64,000 nucleotides of DNA from Candidatus Cohnella colombiensis (GTDB lineage Bacteria; Bacillota; Bacilli; Paenibacillales; Paenibacillaceae), in NCBI GenBank assembly GCA_029203125.1, contig CP119317.1, positions 2,418,001-2,482,000 of the forward strand, given 5' to 3'. The number at the start of each line of letters is the position of its first letter. The stretch's first letter is position 1. Position numbers and translations under genes: made by a program. Below are positions 27,342 to 35,398 of this stretch, one piece after another. A model generated the notes under the pieces. It saw nothing but the letters and a program-made list of their open reading frames with translations, did no database searches and was not told the origin of the DNA.

Positions 27342-29669
27342 CTAAGCTTGCATATGCGCATCCGTTACATTCCTACTGCTTGCAGGCAAGCTTAGTCGAA
27401 CGCCTTCGGAATCGACTGTGAACGTTTGATCATAGATCCGAAGTTCAACTGGATCACCGCTTGCTGTAGTAACCGTTAGCTGTTCTTGATCGACCTTAAC
27501 AGATACCACAGTGTTATGGTGTTGAAAGTTAAAGCTGTATCCGTCCCAATGAGCAGGAATTGAAGGCTGAAGTAGTAACGTATCGCCGTCCGAACGCAAA
27601 CCGCCAAAACCATAGACGATATTCATCCACGCAGCAGCGATAGAAGTTGTATGTAGCCCTTCACGTGTATTTCGGTTGTAATTGTCCAAATCTAACCGCG
27701 TCGCAAACTCGAAAAACCGGTAAGCTTCCTCGTGCTTACCGAGCTCAGCTGCAAAAATCGAGTGAATGGACGGCGACAACGACGATTCGTGAATGCAGCG
27801 AGGCTCATAATACTCGTAATTGACGCGCTTCGCATCAACCGGAAAATCACTGCTGTACAAAAACATGAACATGAGGACGTCGGGCTGCTTCACCATGTCG
27901 TATCGATAGAGTCTGTCATAAGACCAGTGATGATAGAGCGGAAATTGTTCGACCGGGATAGCGTCCACGTCGATATGAGGCATATTGAAGAAGCCGTCAT
28001 GCTGCTCATAAATTCCGGTCTTCTCATCCAGCGGAATTCTCATGCAAGAAGCAAGGCGCTCCCATTGTGTAAACTCCTCTTTCGAAACGTTCAGCATAGC
28101 CATTAGATCAGCGAGCTTCTCAGGAGCTTGTTGTTCCATTTCTTTTGCCACTTGAACGGTATATTCGAACAGCTTTTTCGCCATGAAGTTCAAGTAGCTG
28201 TTGTTGTTCACCATGAGCTGGAACTCATCGGGACCCATGACGCCAAAGTAACCGAATTGTCCGGTCTGCTGCCCCCATTGCCCACGACTCTCATTGAAAC
28301 GGCACAATTGAATCAATATTTCCATCCCCTCTTTATAGAGGAAGGACTTGTCGCCCGCGAGCTTTACATAGTGCCAAATCCCGTATCCGACAGCCGTGCC
28401 GACTTGGAGCTGAAGATTGGAATGTTGCCAAAGATCGCAGCTTTCTGACCCGTCGATCGTTGCAATCGGGTAAAAAGCCCCCTCGCAATCCACATCCTTC
28501 GCACGTTCCAGTGCATGCTGAAGCGAGCGGTAACGAAATTCCAACAAGCTGCGAGCAGCTTTGGGGTTATTGAACAGATAGAAGGGCAAGCAGTAGGTTT
28601 CCGTATCCCAAAAAGCCAGTCCCCTGTAAGCTTCGCCGGTAAGACCTTTAGCCCCGATATTAAAGCCCGGGTTATCGCCGCGATAAGTCTGATACAGCTG
28701 AAAAATACAAAAACGAATACCCTGCTGATTTTCCAGATCTCCCTCAATTGTAATGTCCGATGCCTGCCAAACCTTAGACCAGTAAGCCTCTTGCTCGGCG
28801 AGTATGTCGTTGAACGTACGGTTAGAAAAGCTGTGGGCAAGTGCCACACCATTCTGCCACAACTCGTTATCGCTGACCTCTCTGTTCTTCTCTGCAACAT
28901 TTACAACAATCTTCTCTATTTCCGACGGCTTTCCTGGCTCCAACATTAGCTTGAAGTTAATTCCCGTATACTTGTTCGACTCTTCCTTGCGACACTCCGC
29001 TTTATCCGGTAACTGGATCTGGAAGCTGGAAAAAAGCCGATTGCCCGTGCTGACTGTCTTTCCTGTTGCACACATCCAGCCCGTCTCCTCGCCCTTACGG
29101 ATCATCTCCCAGAAGTTGCGACCCTGGTCTTCATGTAAGGGAGAGAAATCAAGTCCCGATTGAATTTCGACCGGGCCCTCATAATCCTTCGACCAGAAAC
29201 TTATACGCTGAGCTCCTAAGTTGGAACGTGTCATGCTCACGATCCGTTCGAAACATAAGTGGATTGTCTTTCCGCTCTGCAAATGCCAATCAAACTGCCT
29301 AGTATATACACCGGTTTTGAAATCCAGTCTTCTAGTGAACCCCGATATGTGGCTTCTTGCTAGATTCAGAATTTCACCTTCCGATTTAATTCGCGTATAC
29401 AACCAATCGACTGCATTGACCATGAATCGAAGACTGCGAATAATGCCTCTATAGTGTGCGCCTACTGGTACTTCCTCATATAAACCGTTGAAGTAACTGC
29501 CTAGCAAGCTATCTCCATTGTAACCCTCATCTGGGTAACCTCTAACGCCCATGTACTCATTACCCAATGAGAAAATAGACTCCGATACACGGTTACGTGC
29601 CACATCAAAGCCTTCCTCAACAATAGCCCAGGGTTCAACCTTCAGATACTTGTCTGCAATTTTTGCCAT
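27342..29669 (-). CDS. GH65 disaccharide phosphorylase, second paralogue
   Basis: 775 residues from ATG 29669 (AGGAGG 7 nt upstream). GH65 fold with FWDTETYCLPFYLF, general acid E482 in GVMGPDEFQLMVNNNSYLN, and HESSLSPSIHS as phosphate loop. It is clearly diverged from the 24393-26678 paralogue, so a different linkage preference is likely (for example kojibiose or nigerose versus maltose or trehalose). First gene of the GH65-pgmB-GH65 unit. No signal peptide, so substrate must be imported. Confidence 0.88.
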   Translation of the reverse strand: MAKIADKYLKVEPWAIVEEGFDVARNRVSESIFSLGNEYMGVRGYPDEGYNGDSLLGSYFNGLYEEVPVGAHYRGIIRSLRFMVNAVDWLYTRIKSEGEILNLARSHISGFTRRLDFKTGVYTRQFDWHLQSGKTIHLCFERIVSMTRSNLGAQRISFWSKDYEGPVEIQSGLDFSPLHEDQGRNFWEMIRKGEETGWMCATGKTVSTGNRLFSSFQIQLPDKAECRKEESNKYTGINFKLMLEPGKPSEIEKIVVNVAEKNREVSDNELWQNGVALAHSFSNRTFNDILAEQEAYWSKVWQASDITIEGDLENQQGIRFCIFQLYQTYRGDNPGFNIGAKGLTGEAYRGLAFWDTETYCLPFYLFNNPKAARSLLEFRYRSLQHALERAKDVDCEGAFYPIATIDGSESCDLWQHSNLQLQVGTAVGYGIWHYVKLAGDKSFLYKEGMEILIQLCRFNESRGQWGQQTGQFGYFGVMGPDEFQLMVNNNSYLNFMAKKLFEYTVQVAKEMEQQAPEKLADLMAMLNVSKEEFTQWERLASCMRIPLDEKTGIYEQHDGFFNMPHIDVDAIPVEQFPLYHHWSYDRLYRYDMVKQPDVLMFMFLYSSDFPVDAKRVNYEYYEPRCIHESSLSPSIHSIFAAELGKHEEAYRFFEFATRLDLDNYNRNTREGLHTTSIAAAWMNIVYGFGGLRSDGDTLLLQPSIPAHWDGYSFNFQHHNTVVSVKVDQEQLTVTTASGDPVELRIYDQTFTVDSEGVRLSLPASSRNVTDAHMQA

Positions 29670-29777
29670 AGCCACTCCTCCTGATCTAGTCTACTAGTAG
29701 CGTACTGAACAGACTGCGAATCAGGAATATTCGATTACATGGATATTGTGTGTGATCTTACGTATTTTGAATGGGAA

Positions 29778-29811
29778 AAGAAGCTGCCGAGAATAATCCG
29801 GCAGCTTCTTG
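29778..29811 (-). terminator. Terminator of the GH87-type glucanase gene
   Basis: Minus strand AAGAAGCTGCC-(GGATTATTCTC)-GGCAGCTTCTT followed by TTCCC. It separates the secreted enzyme from the phosphorylase operon. Confidence 0.82.
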
Positions 29812-29846
29812 AAAATGAGCAATTCATAACTTTGATACACCAGTCA

Positions 29847-32800
29847 TTACCAGTTATTACCTGACACCCTGATAACTCTGAAGTTCGGAGACTTGTTCTC
29901 ACCGTAAATCGCACTGACTCCAGCATTATTTACCTTCACATTCGTGAAGCTTGCTTGCCCAACTACTGGTCCTTGTCCTTGTTCGGCACTAGCGACAAGC
30001 TTAATCCCGTAACGAGTTGGGTTGTTAATGTTCACATTCTCAACGCGGACGTTCTGCATCGCAAGATTTTCCGGCGACTTCGTCTGGAACATCAATCCGA
30101 AGTACACTGAATTGTTAATATCCACGTTTTTCACCAAAATATTTTTGAAGACTCTGTCTCCTCCGAAGAACCAAATGGCTCCGAAGTTTTGATACTCGTT
30201 TATTTTGTCGTCTGCCCCGACACTGGTCCAGAAATCTCCACCAGTTCGATCTAATGTTGCACCGTCGATAACCGTATCCTTGTCACCAAATCCTAAAGTG
30301 TTGTACCCGAAGCTCAAGCTGCTGATGGTGATCCCTGGATAGGTTAATGTATCTGCGGCATAGAGATTTTGGAACAAGTTATCTGAACCTCCATATACCG
30401 CAAAGGCAGCTGCACGTCTTACACTGGTTGCTGTAAGATTCGTGTACTTATTCCCTACATTGTAGGAAACGCCAGAATCAATCGCGCTGAATAGGGCGAA
30501 CGAATCGTCTCCAGTCCCTCTAGCATAGTTGTTGTCAATTACGTTATAGGAAGATCCATTTGTCATATTGATGCCGTCTGCAAAGGTGTTTTTGATACGG
30601 TTGTCTTTAAACGTGTTATAGGAAGAGTTAACTCCCCAATATAGGCAAATGAAGTGCTCTACCCACGTATTTTGGATCGTTACATTTTTCACTCCATTAC
30701 CGTCAATGAACTTACCTGGTCCGTCAATTCTGTAAACATAGTTCCCCCACGCAGATAAGTCCCGAATCGTTGTACCATCAGCAGTAGAACTAATATTAAA
30801 GCCGATGTCTGTATTGGTTTGGCTCTTTGGAGCTACCAATTTGGTATGCCAAGGACCAGCACCAATAATTTCTGTTGCTCTTCCGTACAAAAAGATCTTA
30901 TTATCCATCGTCCATTCACCAGCAGGAATGAAGATCCCTTTCTTTGTTTGATCCTGCCTAAATTCATTTAACGCCTGCTCAATTGATTTTGTAGCCGAAA
31001 CTTGAACATATTTGCTCGGATCTGGATTGGTTGCCGGTGGTGCGACATTTTCTGTTTCGATCATATCCACATAGATCCACGATACATCTCCAGCATCCTT
31101 TTGGATTTTGATCTTTGTTCCCGTAGGGTACACTGTGTCAAGCAACAGTTGGGAATCCTCATACAACCAGTAAGCGGTTAACCCCGCTCCAGATTGATTA
31201 TTGTATCCCAATTGGCCAAGCGTGCTCGGCGTCGCATACACGTAAGAGTATTTGGAAGTAACCGTAAAGTTGCCCTTTTTCACTCCGTTCGCATAAATAC
31301 TAATTGTTCCCGTTGTATTCTCTGCTACGGCATTACGAAGCACAAATGCGTTTGCAGACGATGTAAGTGTGAACTCTACATACTCTCCTGTTGCATCGAG
31401 CTGAACAGCAGAACGGCCAGAAGCTTCGCCTGCATAGTCTCCGGGCTTGAAGTTCGGAGCAAGAATCGTTCCATTCGTGCTGTTGGAAGTTGATTCAGCT
31501 TCAATAATGGTAAAAGGCATATTAGCTCCGCGACCAATATATAGACTAGTCGTGCTCGTGTTGTTGCCTTGCTTCGCCGTTATTTCATTAGCATCTGCAG
31601 TAACGGTAGCCGTCAACATATAGCTTCCGTTAGCCGCTGTCCATGTTCCCATTGCGACATTAACCGATCCTCCAGCTGCTATTGCGCCGTTGTAAGAACT
31701 ATTTAAGGTACGAATGGTCGCCCCTTGACTATTTTTAAGCACAAGGGTAATGCCATGAGGACCATTGGAGGTTGCGATGTTTCCTTGGTTTTTAAGATTA
31801 ACCGTATAGGTTACATTGTCTCCGGCACTCGGATTGCTGGGAGTCCAAGTCGTTGTCGGCAAAAGATCGGAGCTCGGAACTTGACTCACAAGCAAAGTAG
31901 CGGAATGAGTGTAGCTGTTGTTCGTTTCATCTTGTTCTACGACAGCATTATTCTCATCAACCTTGGCACTGACGATATAGGAACCCGCAATTTTAGCGCC
32001 GATATTAAGCGATACATTAGCGGACGCCCCTTGAGCTAATGCACCTACAGAGGTCGTACCTGCCAATATGTTGTTTAAATAGAAATTGACAGCTGTAGCT
32101 GCGGAAGCTGCAGTACCTACGTTATTAACCGTTGCCGATAAGGTAATTGCTGTTGTTTCATTCGGCGTGGTTGGTGTCCATGACATGCTAGAGATCGTAA
32201 GATCCGGGTTCGGAGCAGGGATACCGAATACTTGGAATTCAGCCACTTGACCTGCTGGAGCACCGGTGTTGCTTGTAATGACTAGGCGCACATCGGCTAC
32301 TGAAGCCGTGAACGGAATCGTAACCGAATTTCCCGTAGCGGGGTTAAACGTATACGCCACTGCCGATACCAAGTTCGTGAAGCTCGATGAGCTTTGCTCG
32401 CGACCTTGAACTTGGATCGTTTGCGTACGAGTCGCCCATTCTGTGGATGGATTGAGCTTGAGTACAACGGAGTTAAGAGTCGCATTTGCGCCTAGACTGA
32501 CCGTTAAAGTATTCGGATAAGCGCCTGAGCCTCCCTCCCAATAGGACGCTGTATTATTGTCATTGGCATTGGTCGCAATAAAGGTGTGGATGGTCGAGGA
32601 TGCGGTAATTGGCTTATTCAGAGCCAGATTCGTACCGTTTCCCACCTCTCCGTTACGCGTAACTGTATTGCTGCGAGGTGATGAATTACCTGCGGCATCC
32701 TTAGCGATGACATAATAAGAAACTGTTGCACTTGCCGTTTGGTTATCGGTATAGGTAAGCGTTGTACCGTTCACTGAACCCCTCAGCTGGTCGTTCGCAT

Positions 32801-33827
32801 AAATGTCATAGCTGTTTACGCCTACATTGTCTGAGGAAGCATTCCATGTTAACCGGATAGTTCCCGACGTAGGCTGTGTGTATGCCAAGTTCGATGGCGC
32901 TGTTGGAGGTTGCGAATCTACATTGCCTAGTTTAAAGTTGATCCAGTTAATGTTGAAATCAAATCCACTCGCATAGACACGAAGCGTCTGCGGACCTGCA
33001 TTAAGATTGACATTCGCGGTAACGGTTTGCCAATTTTGCCACCCTCCCGTATTGGGAATTGAAGTTGTAGCAAGCGTCGTCTGTCCCGTGCGAAGCTGAA
33101 TTTGCCCCGAGGAGGTGTTGCTCGCAACACGGTATTCAACCGTGTATGAACCTACCTCTGCAACATTCACGTTATAGTCCAGCCAATCGCCAACGTGAAT
33201 CCAGCCAACGTTCAATCCTCCTCCTTGATCAGTTGTTGGTTCTGTTTGAACTCCATACATCGCATCCCAATTCTCCGCTTCGATTTTTCCAGGTATCGGC
33301 TTCGTTGATACGACAGAAGATCCATAGATTTCTAGCTCAGATAGCTGGGCCGCAGGCCATCCTGAATTTGCCGTAACGAGAATCCTCACATATTGCGTGC
33401 TGGTCGATGTAAAGTTAATGGTTACAGTATTGTTTGTCGAAGGATTAAACGCATACCCAGCTGAGCTAACGATTGTGGAAAAGTCCGTTCCATTCGAGCT
33501 ACCTTGGATCGATAAGGTTTGCGTTCTTGCCCCCCAGCTTGCTGGTAGCTTCAGTACAACCTGATCAATTGCCGTCACACTTCCTAGTTGAACCTGAATC
33601 CATTGCGGGAATGCGTTGTTCGAACTCTCCCAATACGTTCCTTGATTTTGGTCTTTAACGTTGTTAGGTCCGTATACATCTGCTTGACTACTCGCCGTTA
33701 TGTTCTTGCCGAGCGTAAGATTTGCACCTCCAGCAGCCGTTACGACGGCTGCTTGTCCGACAACGGATAAGAATGCCGAGACTATCATAGCTACTACTAA
33801 CGACCACACGACAACCTTGTTTCTCAT
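29847..33827 (-). CDS. Secreted modular alpha-1,3-glucanase (GH87 mutanase/mycodextranase type)
   Basis: 1326 residues. Signal peptide about 1-32; then discoidin/F5-8C (34-170), CBM6 (176-300), fibronectin III (309-393), second discoidin (397-538), two CARDB repeats (541-765), a CBM6-like module (767-930) and a right-handed beta-helix (935-1326). In the helix, FADGIN (D1084) and GDDSFALF (D1107, D1108) have the 23- and 24-residue spacing of the catalytic Asp triad reported for Paenibacillus GH87 alpha-1,3-glucanase. It would endo-cleave alpha-1,3-glucan or nigeran outside the cell. Monocistronic, with a possible cre site upstream. Confidence 0.82.
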   Translation of the reverse strand: MRNKVVVWSLVVAMIVSAFLSVVGQAAVVTAAGGANLTLGKNITASSQADVYGPNNVKDQNQGTYWESSNNAFPQWIQVQLGSVTAIDQVVLKLPASWGARTQTLSIQGSSNGTDFSTIVSSAGYAFNPSTNNTVTINFTSTSTQYVRILVTANSGWPAAQLSELEIYGSSVVSTKPIPGKIEAENWDAMYGVQTEPTTDQGGGLNVGWIHVGDWLDYNVNVAEVGSYTVEYRVASNTSSGQIQLRTGQTTLATTSIPNTGGWQNWQTVTANVNLNAGPQTLRVYASGFDFNINWINFKLGNVDSQPPTAPSNLAYTQPTSGTIRLTWNASSDNVGVNSYDIYANDQLRGSVNGTTLTYTDNQTASATVSYYVIAKDAAGNSSPRSNTVTRNGEVGNGTNLALNKPITASSTIHTFIATNANDNNTASYWEGGSGAYPNTLTVSLGANATLNSVVLKLNPSTEWATRTQTIQVQGREQSSSSFTNLVSAVAYTFNPATGNSVTIPFTASVADVRLVITSNTGAPAGQVAEFQVFGIPAPNPDLTISSMSWTPTTPNETTAITLSATVNNVGTAASAATAVNFYLNNILAGTTSVGALAQGASANVSLNIGAKIAGSYIVSAKVDENNAVVEQDETNNSYTHSATLLVSQVPSSDLLPTTTWTPSNPSAGDNVTYTVNLKNQGNIATSNGPHGITLVLKNSQGATIRTLNSSYNGAIAAGGSVNVAMGTWTAANGSYMLTATVTADANEITAKQGNNTSTTSLYIGRGANMPFTIIEAESTSNSTNGTILAPNFKPGDYAGEASGRSAVQLDATGEYVEFTLTSSANAFVLRNAVAENTTGTISIYANGVKKGNFTVTSKYSYVYATPSTLGQLGYNNQSGAGLTAYWLYEDSQLLLDTVYPTGTKIKIQKDAGDVSWIYVDMIETENVAPPATNPDPSKYVQVSATKSIEQALNEFRQDQTKKGIFIPAGEWTMDNKIFLYGRATEIIGAGPWHTKLVAPKSQTNTDIGFNISSTADGTTIRDLSAWGNYVYRIDGPGKFIDGNGVKNVTIQNTWVEHFICLYWGVNSSYNTFKDNRIKNTFADGINMTNGSSYNVIDNNYARGTGDDSFALFSAIDSGVSYNVGNKYTNLTATSVRRAAAFAVYGGSDNLFQNLYAADTLTYPGITISSLSFGYNTLGFGDKDTVIDGATLDRTGGDFWTSVGADDKINEYQNFGAIWFFGGDRVFKNILVKNVDINNSVYFGLMFQTKSPENLAMQNVRVENVNINNPTRYGIKLVASAEQGQGPVVGQASFTNVKVNNAGVSAIYGENKSPNFRVIRVSGNNW

Positions 33828-33946
33828 CTTTCATCGTTCCTCCTCAATTTGAATGTTTGGAAGAGCGTACAACTCCTCCATTTTGCATTGCAGAATATCG
33901 AATTCCCTACACTACTGACCTCCTAGCATTTTCAACTCACAATCTT

Positions 33947-33961
33947 GGTTGCGCTTACAAT
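33947..33961 (-). promoter_or_regulatory. Possible CcpA cre site upstream of the GH87-type gene
   Basis: Minus strand TTGTAAGCGCAACCA fits the WTGNNANCGNNNNCA cre consensus exactly. It lies about 120 bp before the glucanase start and about 70 bp downstream of a candidate start site for the weak TTCAAG-17-TATAAT promoter at 34033-34061. This would suit roadblock-type carbon repression. Nothing else is apparent in 33828-34141. Confidence 0.5.
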
Positions 33962-34141
33962 TGCGGATATTACAACAAATTCACAATATCTACCTCCCAA
34001 TTATCAATTTCCTGATACTTCCAGGTAAGCAAATTATAATTCCAACATTTTACATCTTGAATGTGTAAGTCCACACAAATTATGTCAATTATTATGTACG
34101 TGCTCATTCACATGGTGTGATCATGACTTTCAGTATTACTC

Positions 34142-34169
34142 TTGATAGCCTCGTTAAACCTGATATAAT
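34142..34169 (+). promoter_or_regulatory. Promoter of the nuclease-fold/winged-helix gene
   Basis: TTGATA (34142-34147), 16-nt spacer, TATAAT (34164-34169). A transcript from about 34176 would begin only some 10 nt before the hairpin at 34186-34222. Confidence 0.7.
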
Positions 34170-34185
34170 AAGCTTAAATGACGAA

Positions 34186-34228
34186 GAACGTCCTCAACTA
34201 TTTAATAGTTAGAGGGCGTTTTTTATTT
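34186..34228 (+). terminator. Promoter-proximal terminator/attenuator ahead of the nuclease-fold gene
   Basis: AACGTCCTC-AACTAT...ATAGTT-AGAGGGCGTT followed by TTTTTATTTTTT. It lies between the promoter and the start codon with no upstream gene in this direction to terminate, so it should act as an attenuator of the gene that follows. Confidence 0.8.
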
Positions 34229-34252
34229 TTTATGAAGGGTTGTGTTGAGCTT

Positions 34253-34930
34253 ATGACAGACTTCAATGAAGCACACTTGGCATTCGTTAGCTACCATTTG
34301 GACCGTCGAACTGGTGAGCGAAGAGGAAGATTGGATAGAGGTCACGGGCACGCGGAAATCCTTTTTGCAAAAAATGTATGGTGGCCACTAAAGGGACATT
34401 TCGATCATTTGCATCCCGAGTATGAGGTTCTTGATTGGCGGGGCAAGCCATATTATGCTGACTTTGTGTTTGCACCGCATCAATGGAAAATTGTTATTGA
34501 AATTAAAGGCTTCACTGAGCATGTGACCAATATGGATCGTAATAAATATTGCAATGAATTGAATCGAGAAACATTTTTGAGCGGTATGGGATTTCATATT
34601 ATTTCGTTTGCCTACGACGATGTTGCTCATCGTCCAGAACTGTGTATCTATTTGCTGAGGATGATGCTAAGTCAGTATGAATCATCAGAATCTAAAGTTG
34701 AACGAGTAAATTTTGCTGATAAAGAGATTTTGCGCTATGCTGTATTTCTCGCTCGACCCCTTCGCCCAATCGATGTTTCCAACCATTTCTCGATCAATCA
34801 TCGCACTGCGATTGCACATCTGAAACGGTTATGCCATATTGGTTGGGTAAAACCAGTCCCTCGAGGATCAGGTCAAAGAATTCTTTACTATCAAGTGACA
34901 AAGAATGGTTTGGATAATGGTCTAGTATAA
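34253..34930 (+). CDS. PD-(D/E)XK nuclease-fold protein with C-terminal winged helix
   Basis: 225 residues from ATG 34253; an ATG at 34232 or the open frame from 34178 are alternatives, but these run through the attenuator and no start has a good ribosome site. The nuclease core reads YYAD (D70) ... VIEIKGF (E83, K85), a complete D-ExK signature as in DUF559/Vsr/Holliday-resolvase-type folds, then R/K residues and a GFHIISFAYDD strand. Residues about 155-220 form a winged helix (ADKEILRYAVFLA, TAIAHLKRLCHIGWV, wing VPRGSGQRILYYQV). Co-linear with the 6271-7047 protein. Role unknown; a sequence-directed nickase or regulator is possible. Confidence 0.72.
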   Translation: MTDFNEAHLAFVSYHLDRRTGERRGRLDRGHGHAEILFAKNVWWPLKGHFDHLHPEYEVLDWRGKPYYADFVFAPHQWKIVIEIKGFTEHVTNMDRNKYCNELNRETFLSGMGFHIISFAYDDVAHRPELCIYLLRMMLSQYESSESKVERVNFADKEILRYAVFLARPLRPIDVSNHFSINHRTAIAHLKRLCHIGWVKPVPRGSGQRILYYQVTKNGLDNGLV

Positions 34931-35068
34931 CTAAATGGATTTCATGCAGTTAGTTTTATTTATCTAAGCAATATACGAGCACTAAGTGGATTTCCTACAG
35001 TTAGTTCGCATGTATCCGGCATGTTCCATAAAATTATTCCGATCTAAATGTAGGTTTTCCATCTAGAT
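34931..35068. repeat. Direct repeats right after the nuclease-fold gene (51-bp spacing)
   Basis: CTAAATGGATTTCATGCAGTTAGTT at 34931 and CTAAGTGGATTTCCTACAGTTAGTT at 34982 are near-identical and 51 bp apart; a third, weaker copy (CTAAATGTAGGTTTTCCATCTAGATT) starts at 35043. The CAGTTAG core recurs in the 31/32-bp array that follows. No ORF covers the segment. Confidence 0.65.
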
Positions 35069-35111
35069 TCACTGAAAATCGATTTTAGCCACATATTACC
35101 TGCACCTTTTA

Positions 35112-35297
35112 CAGTTAGCACTATTCGTTCCCTAGTAACCAGCAGTTTGCACCCTCCGTTCCTTTGTTACCCAGCAGTTAGCACATTTCGATCCCTAGTA
35201 ACCAAGCAGTTGGCACTTTTCGTTCCCTAGTAACCAGCAGTTTGCACACTTCGTTCCCTTGTATCCCAGCAGTTAGCACATTTCGTTACTTTGTAAC
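35112..35297. repeat. Tandem array of six 31/32-bp degenerate repeats
   Basis: Units start at 35112 (partial), 35140, 35171, 35203, 35235 and 35266, with consensus CCAGCAGTTAGCACATTTCG then TTCCCTAGTAAC. Units abut with no spacers and differ from each other at roughly 2-8 positions. The array lies between the nuclease-fold gene and the hemY terminator and carries no ORF. Between 35298 and 35368 nothing else is evident. Confidence 0.88.
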
Positions 35298-35368
35298 ACA
35301 AGCAAAAACGGTAAGTCCGTCCTTGGACAGTGAAGGAGCTTTGTGGAGATATTCCGCAAAATATAACA

Positions 35369-35398
35369 AAAAAACACGCTTCATTCAGCGTGTTTTTA
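35369..35398 (-). terminator. Terminator of the hemEHY operon
   Basis: Minus strand AAAACACGCT-GAATGA-AGCGTGTTTTTTT; the stem begins within the last codons of hemY and includes its stop. Confidence 0.88.

Noticed and set aside
28364..28900. 178-residue antisense-frame ORF within the second GH65 gene
   Set aside because: Lies wholly inside a well-supported GH65 gene in another frame on the same strand; Arg/Ser-rich composition with no domain and no ribosome site.
35112..35297. CRISPR array
   Set aside because: Repeat-sized units abut with no unique spacers, units are degenerate, and no cas gene is in the window.
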